Shown here piece after piece: positions 1 to 5,920 of a stretch of 6,405 nucleotides of DNA. The stretch covers positions 1-6,405 of the forward strand of contig JABSSB010000202.1 in assembly GCA_013214715.1 (NCBI GenBank). Direction: 5' to 3'. The notes below the pieces were generated by a model that ran no database searches, was not told the origin of the DNA, and saw nothing but the letters and a program-made list of their open reading frames with translations. Made by a program: the position numbers and the translations under genes. Positions within the stretch are counted from its first letter, which is position 1; every line of letters begins with the position of its first letter. This DNA comes from Paracoccaceae bacterium (lineage in GTDB: Bacteria > Pseudomonadota > Alphaproteobacteria > Rhodobacterales > Rhodobacteraceae).

Positions 1-1
1 T

Positions 2-1018
2 GACGGGCCGGGCGAGGTGGTGAGTGCCGCCGGGTTGTCGGGTGTGACGCTTTATGAGCCGGGCGCGCTGACGCTGGTGGTGCAGGCCGGCACGCCTGTG
101 GCGGAGATCGAGGCGCTGTTGGCCGGTGAAGGGCAGCGGCTGGCCTTTGAGCCGCTGGATCATCGCGGGCTGTTGGGCTCCTCCGGGGAGCCGACGATTG
201 GCGGGGTGATTGCGGGTAATGTCAGCGGGCCTCGCCGGGTGCAGGCGGGGGCGGCGCGGGATCACGCGCTGGGCCTGCGCTTTGTCGATGGGCGTGGGGA
301 TGTTGTTTCAAACGGCGGGCGGGTGATGAAGAATGTCACCGGCTATGATCTGGTCAAGCTGATGGCAGGCAGCTTCGGCACGTTGGGTGTGTTGACCGAA
401 GTCTCACTGAAAGTGCTGCCCGCGACTGAGACAGAGGCCAGTCTGCAGATCGCTGTGACCGATGCGGGCGCGGCGGTGGCTGTGATGTCAGCGGCGCTGG
501 GATCGCCGTTTGAGGTATCGGGCGCGGGCCATGATGCGGCGACGGGGTTGGTGAGTCTGCGCATCGAAGGGTTTGGCGATCAGGTCAGCTATCGCTGTGG
601 GGCGCTCAGTGAGCGGTTGGCCGCGCAGGGCAATGTGGCCGTGTTGGAGCAAGAGGCGTCGCGGGCGCTGTGGCTGTCGTATCGGGATGTGGCGCCGTTT
701 CATGGTGTATCAGGGGACGTCTGGCGTGTGTCCTGCGCGCCGTCAGCTGCACCCGGTCTGATCGCACGGGCTGAGGCCGAGGGGGCGATGCTGGATTGGG
801 GCGGTGGGCTGATCTGGCTGCGCCTGCCCGAGGGCAGCGATTTGCGCGCGCGCTTGGGCAGCTATGACGGCCATGCCACGCTGGTGCGGGGCCGCGGCCA
901 CGCGCGGTTTGAACCCAAGCCCGGACCATTGGCGGCGCTGGAGGCCGGGTTGCGGCGCCAGTTTGATCCAAAGGGCATTTTTAACCCCGGCCTAATGGCC
1001 GAGGCGGAAGAGGCGTAA
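2..1018 (+). CDS. glcE: Glycolate oxidase FAD-binding subunit GlcE (5' end outside window)
   Basis: GlcE is one of the two flavin-domain subunits of glycolate oxidase (GlcDEF), which oxidises glycolate to glyoxylate and passes electrons towards the respiratory chain. The reading frame is open to the left edge from base 2, so the GTG at 17 is unlikely to be the true start; the N-terminal part of the FAD domain lies outside. Visible hallmarks of the PCMH-type FAD-binding fold are EPTIGGVIAGN (about bases 188-220) followed by the GRVMKNVTGYDLVKLMAGSFGT stretch in two parts (about 320-382), leading into LGVLTEVSLKVLP. The C-terminus ends with the family-typical FDPKGIFNPGLM (about 961-996). The stop codon is one base from the start of glcF, and AGAGG at 1009-1013 inside glcE serves as the glcF ribosome-binding site, so the two are co-transcribed. 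The match to GlcE rather than GlcD rests on the short length and on GlcF following directly. Confidence 0.93.
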   Translation, partial: DGPGEVVSAAGLSGVTLYEPGALTLVVQAGTPVAEIEALLAGEGQRLAFEPLDHRGLLGSSGEPTIGGVIAGNVSGPRRVQAGAARDHALGLRFVDGRGDVVSNGGRVMKNVTGYDLVKLMAGSFGTLGVLTEVSLKVLPATETEASLQIAVTDAGAAVAVMSAALGSPFEVSGAGHDAATGLVSLRIEGFGDQVSYRCGALSERLAAQGNVAVLEQEASRALWLSYRDVAPFHGVSGDVWRVSCAPSAAPGLIARAEAEGAMLDWGGGLIWLRLPEGSDLRARLGSYDGHATLVRGRGHARFEPKPGPLAALEAGLRRQFDPKGIFNPGLMAEAEEA

Positions 1019-1019
1019 G

Positions 1020-2336
1020 ATGCAGACCACATTCACTCCTGCGCAGTTGAAAAACCCCGGCACGCAACGTGCCAATGAAATCCTGCGGACTTGTGTGCAT
1101 TGCGGCTTTTGCACCGCAACCTGCCCGACCTATCAGGTGCTGGGCGATGAACTGGATAGCCCGCGCGGGCGAATCTATCTGATCAAGGACATGCTGGAAA
1201 ACGAGCGGGTGCCGGATGCCAAGACGGTTAAGCATATCGACCGCTGCCTGTCCTGTCTGGCCTGCATGACGACCTGCCCATCGGGCGTGCATTATATGCA
1301 TCTGGTGGATCATGCGCGCGCCTATATCGAAGAACATTACACGCGGCCATGGCACGATCGTGCTTTGCGTTGGGTGCTGGCGCAGATACTACCTTATCCG
1401 GGCCGGTTCCGGGCGGCGCTGTTTTTCGCCAAGTTGGGCAAGCCGTTTCGCGCGCTGGTGCCGGATGCGCGGCTGCGGGCGATGTTGGATATGGCGCCTG
1501 CGCAGGTGCCGCCGGTTAGTCGCAATGACGACCCGCAAAGCTTTTCGCCGGCAGCACCGCGCCGCAAACGGGTCGCCCTGATGACGGGCTGCGCGCAGAA
1601 AGCGCTGAATACCGATATCAACGATGCCACCATCCGGCTTCTGACGCGGCTGGGCTGCGAGGTTGTGGTGGCCGAAGGCGCGGGTTGCTGCGGGGCGCTG
1701 ACCCATCACATGGGCAAGGAAAAGGACAGCCATGCCACCGCCGCCGCCAATATCCGTGCCTGGGCGAAAGAGATGGATGGCGAGGGTCTGGACGCCATCG
1801 TCATCAACACCTCGGGCTGCGGCACGACGGTGAAGGATTACGGGCATATGTTCCGTAATGAGCCGTTGGCCGAAGACGCGGCTCGGGTGTCGGGCATTGC
1901 AATGGATGTCTCAGAATTGCTGAGCCAGTTGGAGATCCCCGAAGGCGCCGAAAAGGGCTTGACCGTGGCTTATCACGCGGCCTGTTCACTGCAGCATGGC
2001 CAGCAGATCAAGGCCGCGCCCAAGACCTTGCTGAAACGGGCGGGTTTTACCGTGGTGGAACCGGCGGACAGCCATCTGTGCTGCGGTTCGGCAGGGACCT
2101 ATAACCTGATGCAGCCCGAGATTTCGGGACAGTTGAAGGCGCGTAAGCTGCGCACACTTGAGGCCAAGAGCCCCGATATCATCGCTGCAGGCAATATCGG
2201 TTGCATGATGCAGATCGGGTCGGGGACCGAGGTGCCGGTGGTGCATTCGGTTGAACTGCTCGACTGGGCGACGGGCGGGCCGAAACCCGCTGCGCTGGGT
2301 GGCGCACAGGCCGGGATGGTGCCGCGCCTGCGCTAA
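1020..2336 (+). CDS. glcF: Glycolate oxidase iron-sulfur subunit GlcF
   Basis: GlcF is the iron-sulfur subunit of glycolate oxidase and relays electrons from the GlcD/GlcE flavins, probably at the cytoplasmic face of the inner membrane. The 438-residue product has two classic 4Fe-4S motifs near the N-terminus: CVHCGFCTATCP (Cys25, 28, 31, 35) and CLSCLACMTTCP (Cys76, 79, 82, 86). Two cysteine-rich CCG domains follow, visible as GCCGALTHHMG and later HAACSLQHGQ plus LCCGSAGTYN; these are expected to bind a further cluster or take part in quinone-linked transfer. Length and domain order match full-length GlcF. The ATG at 1020 follows AGAGG at 1009-1013 by six bases and is one base after the glcE stop, so the start is secure. 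All expected cysteine motifs are intact, so the protein should be functional. Confidence 0.96.
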   Translation: MQTTFTPAQLKNPGTQRANEILRTCVHCGFCTATCPTYQVLGDELDSPRGRIYLIKDMLENERVPDAKTVKHIDRCLSCLACMTTCPSGVHYMHLVDHARAYIEEHYTRPWHDRALRWVLAQILPYPGRFRAALFFAKLGKPFRALVPDARLRAMLDMAPAQVPPVSRNDDPQSFSPAAPRRKRVALMTGCAQKALNTDINDATIRLLTRLGCEVVVAEGAGCCGALTHHMGKEKDSHATAAANIRAWAKEMDGEGLDAIVINTSGCGTTVKDYGHMFRNEPLAEDAARVSGIAMDVSELLSQLEIPEGAEKGLTVAYHAACSLQHGQQIKAAPKTLLKRAGFTVVEPADSHLCCGSAGTYNLMQPEISGQLKARKLRTLEAKSPDIIAAGNIGCMMQIGSGTEVPVVHSVELLDWATGGPKPAALGGAQAGMVPRLR

Positions 2337-2398
2337 GCGCGCCGCATTTTGGCCGCATATCGCGCCTAATCTGGGCTCTGGTCGATCCGGGGGCAGAG

Positions 2399-3232
2399 AT
2401 GCGCGCGCTATTTGGTCTTGTCATTGGGTTGGGGGTGGCCGCAACGGCGGCAGCGCAGGACAAACTGCGCACGCTGGAAACCTTGGATGAAAGCCGCGCC
2501 TGGGCGGCGGTGGGTCGGCTGGACCTCGATGGCAAAGGCTTTTGCACCGGCTCGCTGGTGGCGCCCGATCTGGTTCTGACAGCAGCGCATTGCCTGTATG
2601 ACAAGGACACGTCCGAGCCGATCCCGGCCCAGAAGATCCAGTTCCGGGCGGGCTGGCGCAATGGCTCGGCCATGGCGTTTCGGGATGTGCGCCGCGTGGT
2701 GCAGCATCCGAAATACGAATATGACGAAGCACTGGCCGCGATGCGGGTGGCCAATGATGTCGCCTTTCTGCAGCTGCAACGCCCGATACGGTCGGGCGGG
2801 GTGCGGCCGTTTCGCACCGGCACGGCAGCGTCGCGCGGAGAGATTGTCGGCATTGTTTCTTACGCGGCTGGCCGGTCCGAGGCGCCATCGCTGCAGGAGC
2901 TGTGCAAGGTGATGGAACAATCGCGCGAGGTGCTTGTCCTGTCTTGCGAGGTCGATTTCGGCGCCTCTGGTGCGCCGGTCTTTCGGTTTGACGCAGATGG
3001 GCCGCGCATTGTGTCGGTGATTTCGGCCAAGGCAGAACTGGATGGGGAGCGCGTGTCTGTGGGCGCGCCGCTTGAGCGGAATCTGGATGTGTTGTGGGAG
3101 ACCGTCATGGCCGAGGACAGCCAGCGATTCACCCCGCCGCCCGGGGTGAAATCGATCAGCGTGACACGCTCGGGAATGTTGGAGCGCGGCACGGCGCGGC
3201 AGGTGGGCGGCGCGAAATTCGTCAAGCCGTGA
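2399..3232 (+). CDS. Exported trypsin-like serine protease, first of tandem pair
   Basis: The 277-residue product starts with a Sec-type signal peptide (hydrophobic residues 4-16, likely cut after A-A-A at 17-19) and continues into a chymotrypsin-fold protease. The catalytic triad is His64 (in VLTAAHCLYD), Asp120 (in NDVAFLQL) and Ser190 (in FGASGAPVF). Cys49/Cys65 and Cys169/Cys183 are placed as the usual disulfides around the His and Ser loops. The serine motif is G-A-S-G-A-P instead of G-D-S-G-G-P: the Asp that normally bonds to a freed N-terminus is Ala, so activation by propeptide cleavage is not expected, resembling V8/glutamyl-endopeptidase-like members. A Pro-rich C-terminal extension ends in GGAKFVKP. 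It lies 62 bases after glcF with no clear terminator between, so it may be read from the glc transcript. The start is supported by the signal peptide; the ribosome-binding site (GGGGG at 2390-2394) is poor. Substrate unknown. Confidence 0.88.
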   Translation: MRALFGLVIGLGVAATAAAQDKLRTLETLDESRAWAAVGRLDLDGKGFCTGSLVAPDLVLTAAHCLYDKDTSEPIPAQKIQFRAGWRNGSAMAFRDVRRVVQHPKYEYDEALAAMRVANDVAFLQLQRPIRSGGVRPFRTGTAASRGEIVGIVSYAAGRSEAPSLQELCKVMEQSREVLVLSCEVDFGASGAPVFRFDADGPRIVSVISAKAELDGERVSVGAPLERNLDVLWETVMAEDSQRFTPPPGVKSISVTRSGMLERGTARQVGGAKFVKP

Positions 3233-4053
3233 TGCGCTGGCTGATTTGTTTTTGCGTCGCGCTGGTTGCGCTGACGTCGTCAGGCGCGGCGCAGACATCG
3301 CATCTGGCCCGATTGAATGATCGCGATGACCTTCTGGGCTGGGAAGGTGTTGGCCGCTTGGACCGCGACCGGCGAGGAATCTGTTCAGCAGTGCTGATCG
3401 CGTCGGATCTGGCACTGACAGCAGCGCATTGTATTCACGATCCCGAAACGGGCATGCCTGTGCCGACCGAGTCGTTGAGCTTTCGCGCGGGCTTCAGTAA
3501 TGGCGCGTCGATTGCCGAGCGCGATGTTTATCTGGCGCTGTCGCATGAGGGCTATGACCCGACCCGCCAACCGGATACGGAAAACATCCGCCATGATGTT
3601 GCGCTGCTGCGCTTGGCTGAGCCGATCCCCGTCAGTGAGGCCGACCCATTTGCGTTGCATCCCGGTCACTTGACGCAGGATCGCCTGCTGGTCGCCTCTT
3701 ACGGGCGCGGGCGGATGGAGGCGCTGTCACTCGAAAGCCGCTGTCACCTGCTGGACCGGCGCGAGGGCGTGACGTTTTTTGACTGCAACATCACATTTGG
3801 CTCCTCTGGTGCGCCAGTCTTTGCGCTGGCCGGGGATACCGTGCGGCTTTTATCGCTTGTGTCCGGCATGGCGACGATGAATGGGCGCAAGCTGGGATTG
3901 GGCATGGTCCTGCCCGAGATTGTCGCCGATTTGCGGAAAGAGATGGGGCGTCTGCCCGCGCCGCCTGTCCGGTCGCGCGTTCGCCGGATTGGATCGCGCG
4001 CCGCCGCCGCGCCGGACGGGTCAAAATTCGTGCGCGTCACCCCACGCAACTGA
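3232..4053 (+). CDS. Exported trypsin-like serine protease, second of tandem pair
   Basis: This 273-residue paralogue of the preceding protease begins at ATG 3232, which shares one base with the upstream stop (TGATG), implying translational coupling. The same frame is open back to 3094, but only the 3232 start gives a proper signal peptide: a hydrophobic core at residues 3-14 and likely cleavage after G-A-A (18-20). The triad is His66 (LTAAHCIHD), Asp122 (RHDVALLRL) and Ser192 (FGSSGAPVF), with Cys51/Cys67 and Cys171/Cys185 as matching disulfide pairs. The residue before the serine is Ser rather than the usual Asp. Similarity to its neighbour runs along the whole domain (VGRLD, LTAAHC, FRAG, DVA, SSGAPVF) and the basic C-terminal tail ends in a comparable G-SKFV motif. 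The pair most likely arose by tandem duplication followed by strong divergence. Both should act in the periplasm or outside the cell. Confidence 0.88.
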   Translation: MRWLICFCVALVALTSSGAAQTSHLARLNDRDDLLGWEGVGRLDRDRRGICSAVLIASDLALTAAHCIHDPETGMPVPTESLSFRAGFSNGASIAERDVYLALSHEGYDPTRQPDTENIRHDVALLRLAEPIPVSEADPFALHPGHLTQDRLLVASYGRGRMEALSLESRCHLLDRREGVTFFDCNITFGSSGAPVFALAGDTVRLLSLVSGMATMNGRKLGLGMVLPEIVADLRKEMGRLPAPPVRSRVRRIGSRAAAAPDGSKFVRVTPRN

Positions 4054-4056
4054 CCC

Positions 4057-4088
4057 CTTGAAACCGTCAAAGCGAATGCACAGCTAAT
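4057..4088 (+). promoter_or_regulatory. Candidate heat-shock (RpoH-type) promoter of hsp20
   Basis: CTTGAAA at 4057-4063, directly after the protease stop codon, matches the -35 element recognised by sigma-32 (RpoH), whose best conserved part is CTTG. A possible -10 element is around GCTAAT (4083-4088), 19 bases after the -35 hexamer TTGAAA, which is longer than ideal and a weak match. Transcription would begin at about 4093-4096, exactly where the structured hsp20 leader begins. The -35 half is clear; the -10 half is a guess. Confidence 0.4.
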
Positions 4089-4092
4089 GGGT

Positions 4093-4182
4093 GTCGGACA
4101 GCCAATGATGGGGTCCGGCAGTCAACCCGGCCCGTCCAGATCGGAGGGCCATACATAACAGATCGCTCTAGAAGAGGATGTG
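4093..4182 (+). promoter_or_regulatory. Candidate ROSE-like RNA thermometer in hsp20 leader
   Basis: Three successive hairpins fill the leader. Hairpin I pairs 4093-4099 with 4113-4119 (seven pairs, one G-U). Hairpin II pairs 4129-4133 with 4146-4150 and, after bulged G4134, 4135-4137 with 4143-4145. Hairpin III contains UCGCU (4163-4167) facing the ribosome-binding site AGGA (4175-4178): U4167-A4175, C4166-G4176, then a G4165/G4177 opposition, extended at the loop by C4168-G4174 and U4169-A4173 and, at the base, interrupted pairs down to C4159-G4182. The known ROSE thermometers of alphaproteobacterial small heat-shock genes have a conserved U-U/C-G-C-U motif opposite the Shine-Dalgarno sequence with a G-G pair, and one or more upstream hairpins. 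Inferred action: the imperfect helix hides the ribosome-binding site at low temperature and melts on heating. The pairing was worked out by eye, not by energy folding. Confidence 0.65.
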
Positions 4183-4187
4183 ACCGA

Positions 4188-4649
4188 ATGCGTAGCTTTG
4201 ATTTCGCGCCGCTGCACCGAACCACTGTGGGGTTCGACCAGATTGCTAACCTGATGGACCGCGTGCTGTCGTCCGACACCGCCCAACCCAGCTATCCCCC
4301 TTACAACATCGAAAAAACTGCTGATGATGCTTATCGCATCTCGATCGCTGTCGCCGGCTTTGCCGAAAGCGACCTAAGCGTCGAGGTGAAAGAGAACGCT
4401 CTTGTCGTATCGGCCCGCAAAGGTGCCGATGAACCCGAGCGGAGCTATCTGCATCGCGGCATCGCCACCCGTGCCTTTGAACGTCGCTTCGCGCTGGCCG
4501 ACCATATCCGCGTGACCGCGGCGAGCCATGAAAACGGCATGCTGCATATAGATCTGGCGCGTGAGATCCCCGAAGCGCTGAAACCGCGCCAGATCCAGAT
4601 CACCGCCGGTAGCCCCAATGAGGTGGTGGACGCCAAAGCGGTGAACTAA
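4188..4649 (+). CDS. Small heat-shock protein, Hsp20/alpha-crystallin family (IbpA-like)
   Basis: The 153-residue product is an ATP-independent holdase chaperone that binds unfolding proteins in the cytoplasm until Hsp70/ClpB systems refold them. The N-terminal arm (residues 1-35, with FDQIANLMDRVL) resembles that of bacterial class A/IbpA proteins. The segment PPYNIEK (37-43) opens the alpha-crystallin domain, AVAGFAESDLSVEV (54-67) is its characteristic early strand region, RAFERRFAL (95-103) is typical, and NGMLHIDLARE (116-126) is the late signature. A short C-terminal tail follows; a canonical I-x-I/V motif is present in the form IQI (KPRQIQIT), the usual contact for oligomer assembly. 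ATG 4188 is preceded by AAGAGGA at 4172-4178, nine bases away. It has its own promoter candidate, a ROSE-like leader and two terminators, so it is probably a single-gene, heat-induced unit independent of the proteases. Confidence 0.95.
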   Translation: MRSFDFAPLHRTTVGFDQIANLMDRVLSSDTAQPSYPPYNIEKTADDAYRISIAVAGFAESDLSVEVKENALVVSARKGADEPERSYLHRGIATRAFERRFALADHIRVTAASHENGMLHIDLAREIPEALKPRQIQITAGSPNEVVDAKAVN

Positions 4650-4670
4650 TCCCGTCGTACCCCGACTGAA

Positions 4671-4695
4671 CCGCGTCCTGACGGGCGCGGTTTTT
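4671..4695 (+). terminator. Intrinsic terminator 1 after hsp20
   Basis: An eight-pair stem (4671-4678 with 4683-4690, one U-G pair) closes a four-base loop TGAC and is followed by five T at 4691-4695. It lies 21 bases after the hsp20 stop. A classic rho-independent terminator. Confidence 0.9.
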
Positions 4696-4696
4696 G

Positions 4697-4737
4697 AACC
4701 CCGACCGTGCTGTCCCTTCCACTGGTCGGGGTTTTTT
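4697..4737 (+). terminator. Intrinsic terminator 2, tandem backup
   Basis: A perfect eight-pair stem CCCCGACC/GGTCGGGG (4699-4706 with 4724-4731) with a 17-base loop is followed by six T at 4732-4737. Two more A-T pairs can form at the base. It stands directly behind terminator 1. A second copy of CCCCGAC at 4660-4666, before terminator 1, could compete for the same 3' arm. Because both arms carry A or T flanks it may also work for minus-strand transcripts, but less well. Confidence 0.85.
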
Positions 4738-4943
4738 GTGCGCATCATCTGACACACACGGTTTTTACCAAATGGCGTGTTGAGTCGGTCACATCTTCGG
4801 ACGCGTATAGTTCAGGCCTATTGGGTGACGCATCCGCGCCAAGGACAGCGCGGTGTTGTTGATCAGAAAAACCGCCACAGGATAAGTGCGCTTCTGGTCG
4901 AACCTTGGCTGAAACCAAACCGGGTCCGGCGACATCTTGATGA
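4738..4943. other. Gene-poor stretch, no supported feature
   Basis: No reading frame here has a good start, ribosome-binding site and recognisable protein. The + frame from GTG 4777 to 5019 gives an Arg/His-rich peptide without family features. A 48-codon minus-strand frame (4935 down to 4789) reads smoothly but also lacks a ribosome-binding site. The stretch probably represents decayed sequence between the hsp20 unit and the mobile-element region. Confidence 0.5.
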
Positions 4944-5258
4944 TGGTCTACATCGAGGCAGTGTCCATTACTGCAAGGACCTGCATGCGAAGATGGTCTT
5001 ATTCCGCTGGACCTGCTGAGCTTTGTTGCGCGCTTGAAGACGCTCGCGGCGGTCTTGCCAGAGCAGAGCCCGGCAAACCGCCTTCTGACTGGTGCGCTTG
5101 AGATCTGGAAAGACCAGGCCCACAGGGTTACGGCGGTTGAAGCGGCACTGGGCCTGCCGAAGATTCACGATACCGCGCTGCAACGTCGTGAGAAGATCGG
5201 CAAAGCGCGCTGGGATCGCGTTCCGACCTTTTCGATTGTGCTGGAGTGCCGCATCTGA
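4944..5258 (+). pseudogene. Gene fragment cut off by the IS3 end; function unknown
   Basis: The frame is open from 4944 to the TGA at 5256-5258 but contains no ATG; TTG 5034 would be the only plausible start and has no ribosome-binding site. From about 5004 the translation looks like a real protein: an amphipathic, Ala/Leu-rich helical run (PLDLLSFVARLKTLAAVL, then LLTGALEIWKDQAHRVTAVE, then REKIGKARWDRV). The high third-position GC matches the neighbouring chromosome. The stop codon is also the first three bases of the inferred IS3 left end, so the simplest reading is an internal piece of an older gene whose downstream part was removed when the IS inserted. I do not recognise the family. It could also be a chance open frame. 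Confidence 0.35.
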
Positions 5259-5270
5259 GCTGGTCCACCG
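5256..5270 (+). repeat. Probable left terminal inverted repeat of the IS3 element
   Basis: TGAGCTGGTCCACCG starts with the TG dinucleotide common to IS3-family ends and lies about 40 bases before orfA, the usual spacing. No partner repeat is present in the window because the right end is missing, so the length and exact border cannot be confirmed here. Confidence 0.45.
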
Positions 5271-5297
5271 TTATGTTTAGGAAACGGAATACGGAGA

Positions 5298-5576
5298 TTG
5301 GCGAACAAGCTGAACAAGCCCGAGGACATAGTTCTGAAGTTACGACAGGTTGATGTGCTTGTCGGACAAGGAATGGCACGTATGGACGCGATCCGTCAGG
5401 TTCGCATTACTGAGCAAACTTACTACCGCTGGCGTAAGCAGTATGGCGGTATGGGAGCCGACCAACTGAAGGAACTCAAACGTCTCCAGAAGGAGAACGA
5501 GAGGGTGAGGAAAGCGGTGTCGGACCTGACGCTGGACAAGCTTATCCTGAAGGAAGCTGCACGGGGAAACTTCTGA
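5298..5576 (+). CDS. IS3-family transposase OrfA
   Basis: The 92-residue protein is the DNA-binding part of the IS3 transposase. A helix-turn-helix lies at about residues 9-47 (EDIVLKLRQVDVLVGQG, then RITEQTYYRWRKQYGG), followed by a leucine-zipper-like coiled coil (about 56-86, KELKRLQKENERVRKAV) that mediates OrfA/OrfAB multimers. It ends LDKLILKEAARGNF, typical for the IS407-like group. The start given is TTG at 5298, where relatives usually have ATG before A-N-K; the purine run ACGGAG (5291-5296) sits only one base from the TTG, so initiation may be poor or the start mutated. Full-length OrfA made alone usually acts as an inhibitor of transposition. A -1 frameshift signal lies at its end. 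Confidence 0.88.
   Translation: MANKLNKPEDIVLKLRQVDVLVGQGMARMDAIRQVRITEQTYYRWRKQYGGMGADQLKELKRLQKENERVRKAVSDLTLDKLILKEAARGNF
5564..5570 (+). other. Candidate -1 ribosomal frameshift site G GGA AAC
   Basis: In the orfA frame the codons CGG GGA AAC TTC TGA give the slippery pattern X XXY YYZ (G GGA AAC) just before the stop. orfB is in the -1 frame, and slipping here joins the OrfA residues to LLSPARRRACIDLIRSEM. IS3-family elements make the OrfAB transposase by such a -1 shift. The role of this heptamer is inferred from its position and pattern. Confidence 0.5.
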
Positions 5577-5920
5577 GCCCCGCTCGCCGTCGAGCCTGCA
5601 TCGACCTGATCCGGAGTGAAATGAAGGTGTCGGAGCGTCGGATCTGCCGCGTACTCGGGCAACCTCGTTCGACGCAGAGGCGACATCCACGGGGCCGTGT
5701 AGATGAAGACCAGCTGGTCGCCGACATGATCGAGCTGGCCAGACAATACGGCAGCTATGGCTACCGGCGTGTTGCGGTGCTGCTGCGGGACGCGTGCTGG
5801 CAAGTCAGCGATGGTCGGATTGAGCGTCACAAAAACGACCGTTTCCGTTGTTTTGGAAGAGTAAAGGACAAGCGGTTGACGCTTACCACACCATCAACGA
5901 AAATCTCTGCAACTGAGTGA
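5570..5920 (+). pseudogene. IS3-family transposase OrfB, truncated before the catalytic domain
   Basis: Read in the -1 frame relative to orfA, the translation is a typical OrfB N-terminus: SPARRRACIDLIRSEMKVSE, then RRICRVLGQPRSTQRR (winged-helix/HTH region), then YGSYGYRRVAVLLRDACWQV and SDGRIER. Family similarity ends at about 5826. The remaining 31 codons to the TGA at 5918-5920 are unrelated sequence read by chance. A complete OrfB is about 270-280 residues with an rve-type DDE core containing conserved D, D and E; none of this is present, so no active transposase can be made. Independent translation could start at ATG 5621, but in IS3 relatives OrfB is usually made as an OrfAB fusion. 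Confidence 0.85.

Larger units (their letters stand above)
5256..5826 (+). mobile_element. Truncated IS3-family insertion sequence (left part)
   Basis: The segment holds an intact IS3-family orfA, the first part of orfB in the -1 frame, and about 40 bases of leader before orfA. Members of this family usually have ends starting TG and finishing CA; TGAGCTGGTCCACCG at 5256 fits a left end. The transposase similarity stops at about 5826, and neither the rest of orfB nor an inverted copy of the left end (it would contain CGGTGGACCAGCTCA) appears to the right edge. A full element of this type is roughly twice this length. The OrfA ending LDKLILKEAARGNF suggests the IS407/IS51-like subgroup. The element should be immobile by itself. 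The exact left border is inferred. Confidence 0.82.

Noticed and set aside
17..1018. Complete glcE starting at GTG 17
   Set aside because: The frame is open from base 2 and the FAD domain would lack its N-terminal part, so the true start lies upstream of the window.
1389..1847. Minus-strand open frame within glcF
   Set aside because: Antisense to the well-conserved glcF with an Arg/His-rich translation; a shadow.
3094..3231. Upstream in-frame start for the second protease
   Set aside because: It would overlap the first protease by 138 bases and bury the signal peptide behind 46 Arg/Gly-rich residues; ATG 3232 with the TGATG overlap is far better.
2408..3415. Long minus-strand open frame of 335 codons
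   Set aside because: It lies entirely antisense to the two proteases, is rich in Arg/His/Pro and has no recognisable motif; a typical shadow in GC-rich DNA.
4093..4119. Hairpin after the second protease as its terminator
   Set aside because: No T run follows and the loop is large; it fits better as the first hairpin of the hsp20 leader.
4374..4757. Minus-strand open frame over hsp20 and the terminators
   Set aside because: Antisense to hsp20 and runs through both terminators; no family features.
4789..4935. 48-codon minus-strand frame with a natural-looking translation (RTYPVAVFLINN, ARMRHPIGLNYT)
   Set aside because: No ribosome-binding site, no known motif, and a stop directly upstream; worth one database search but not annotated.
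4777..5019. + strand frame from GTG 4777
   Set aside because: Arg/His-rich translation without motif or ribosome-binding site, in a different frame from the more protein-like fragment it overlaps.
5843..5913. Short frame ending KGQAVDAYHTINENLCN as the tail of another gene
   Set aside because: Too short, not recognised, with a stop at the IS break point; no support beyond an open frame.
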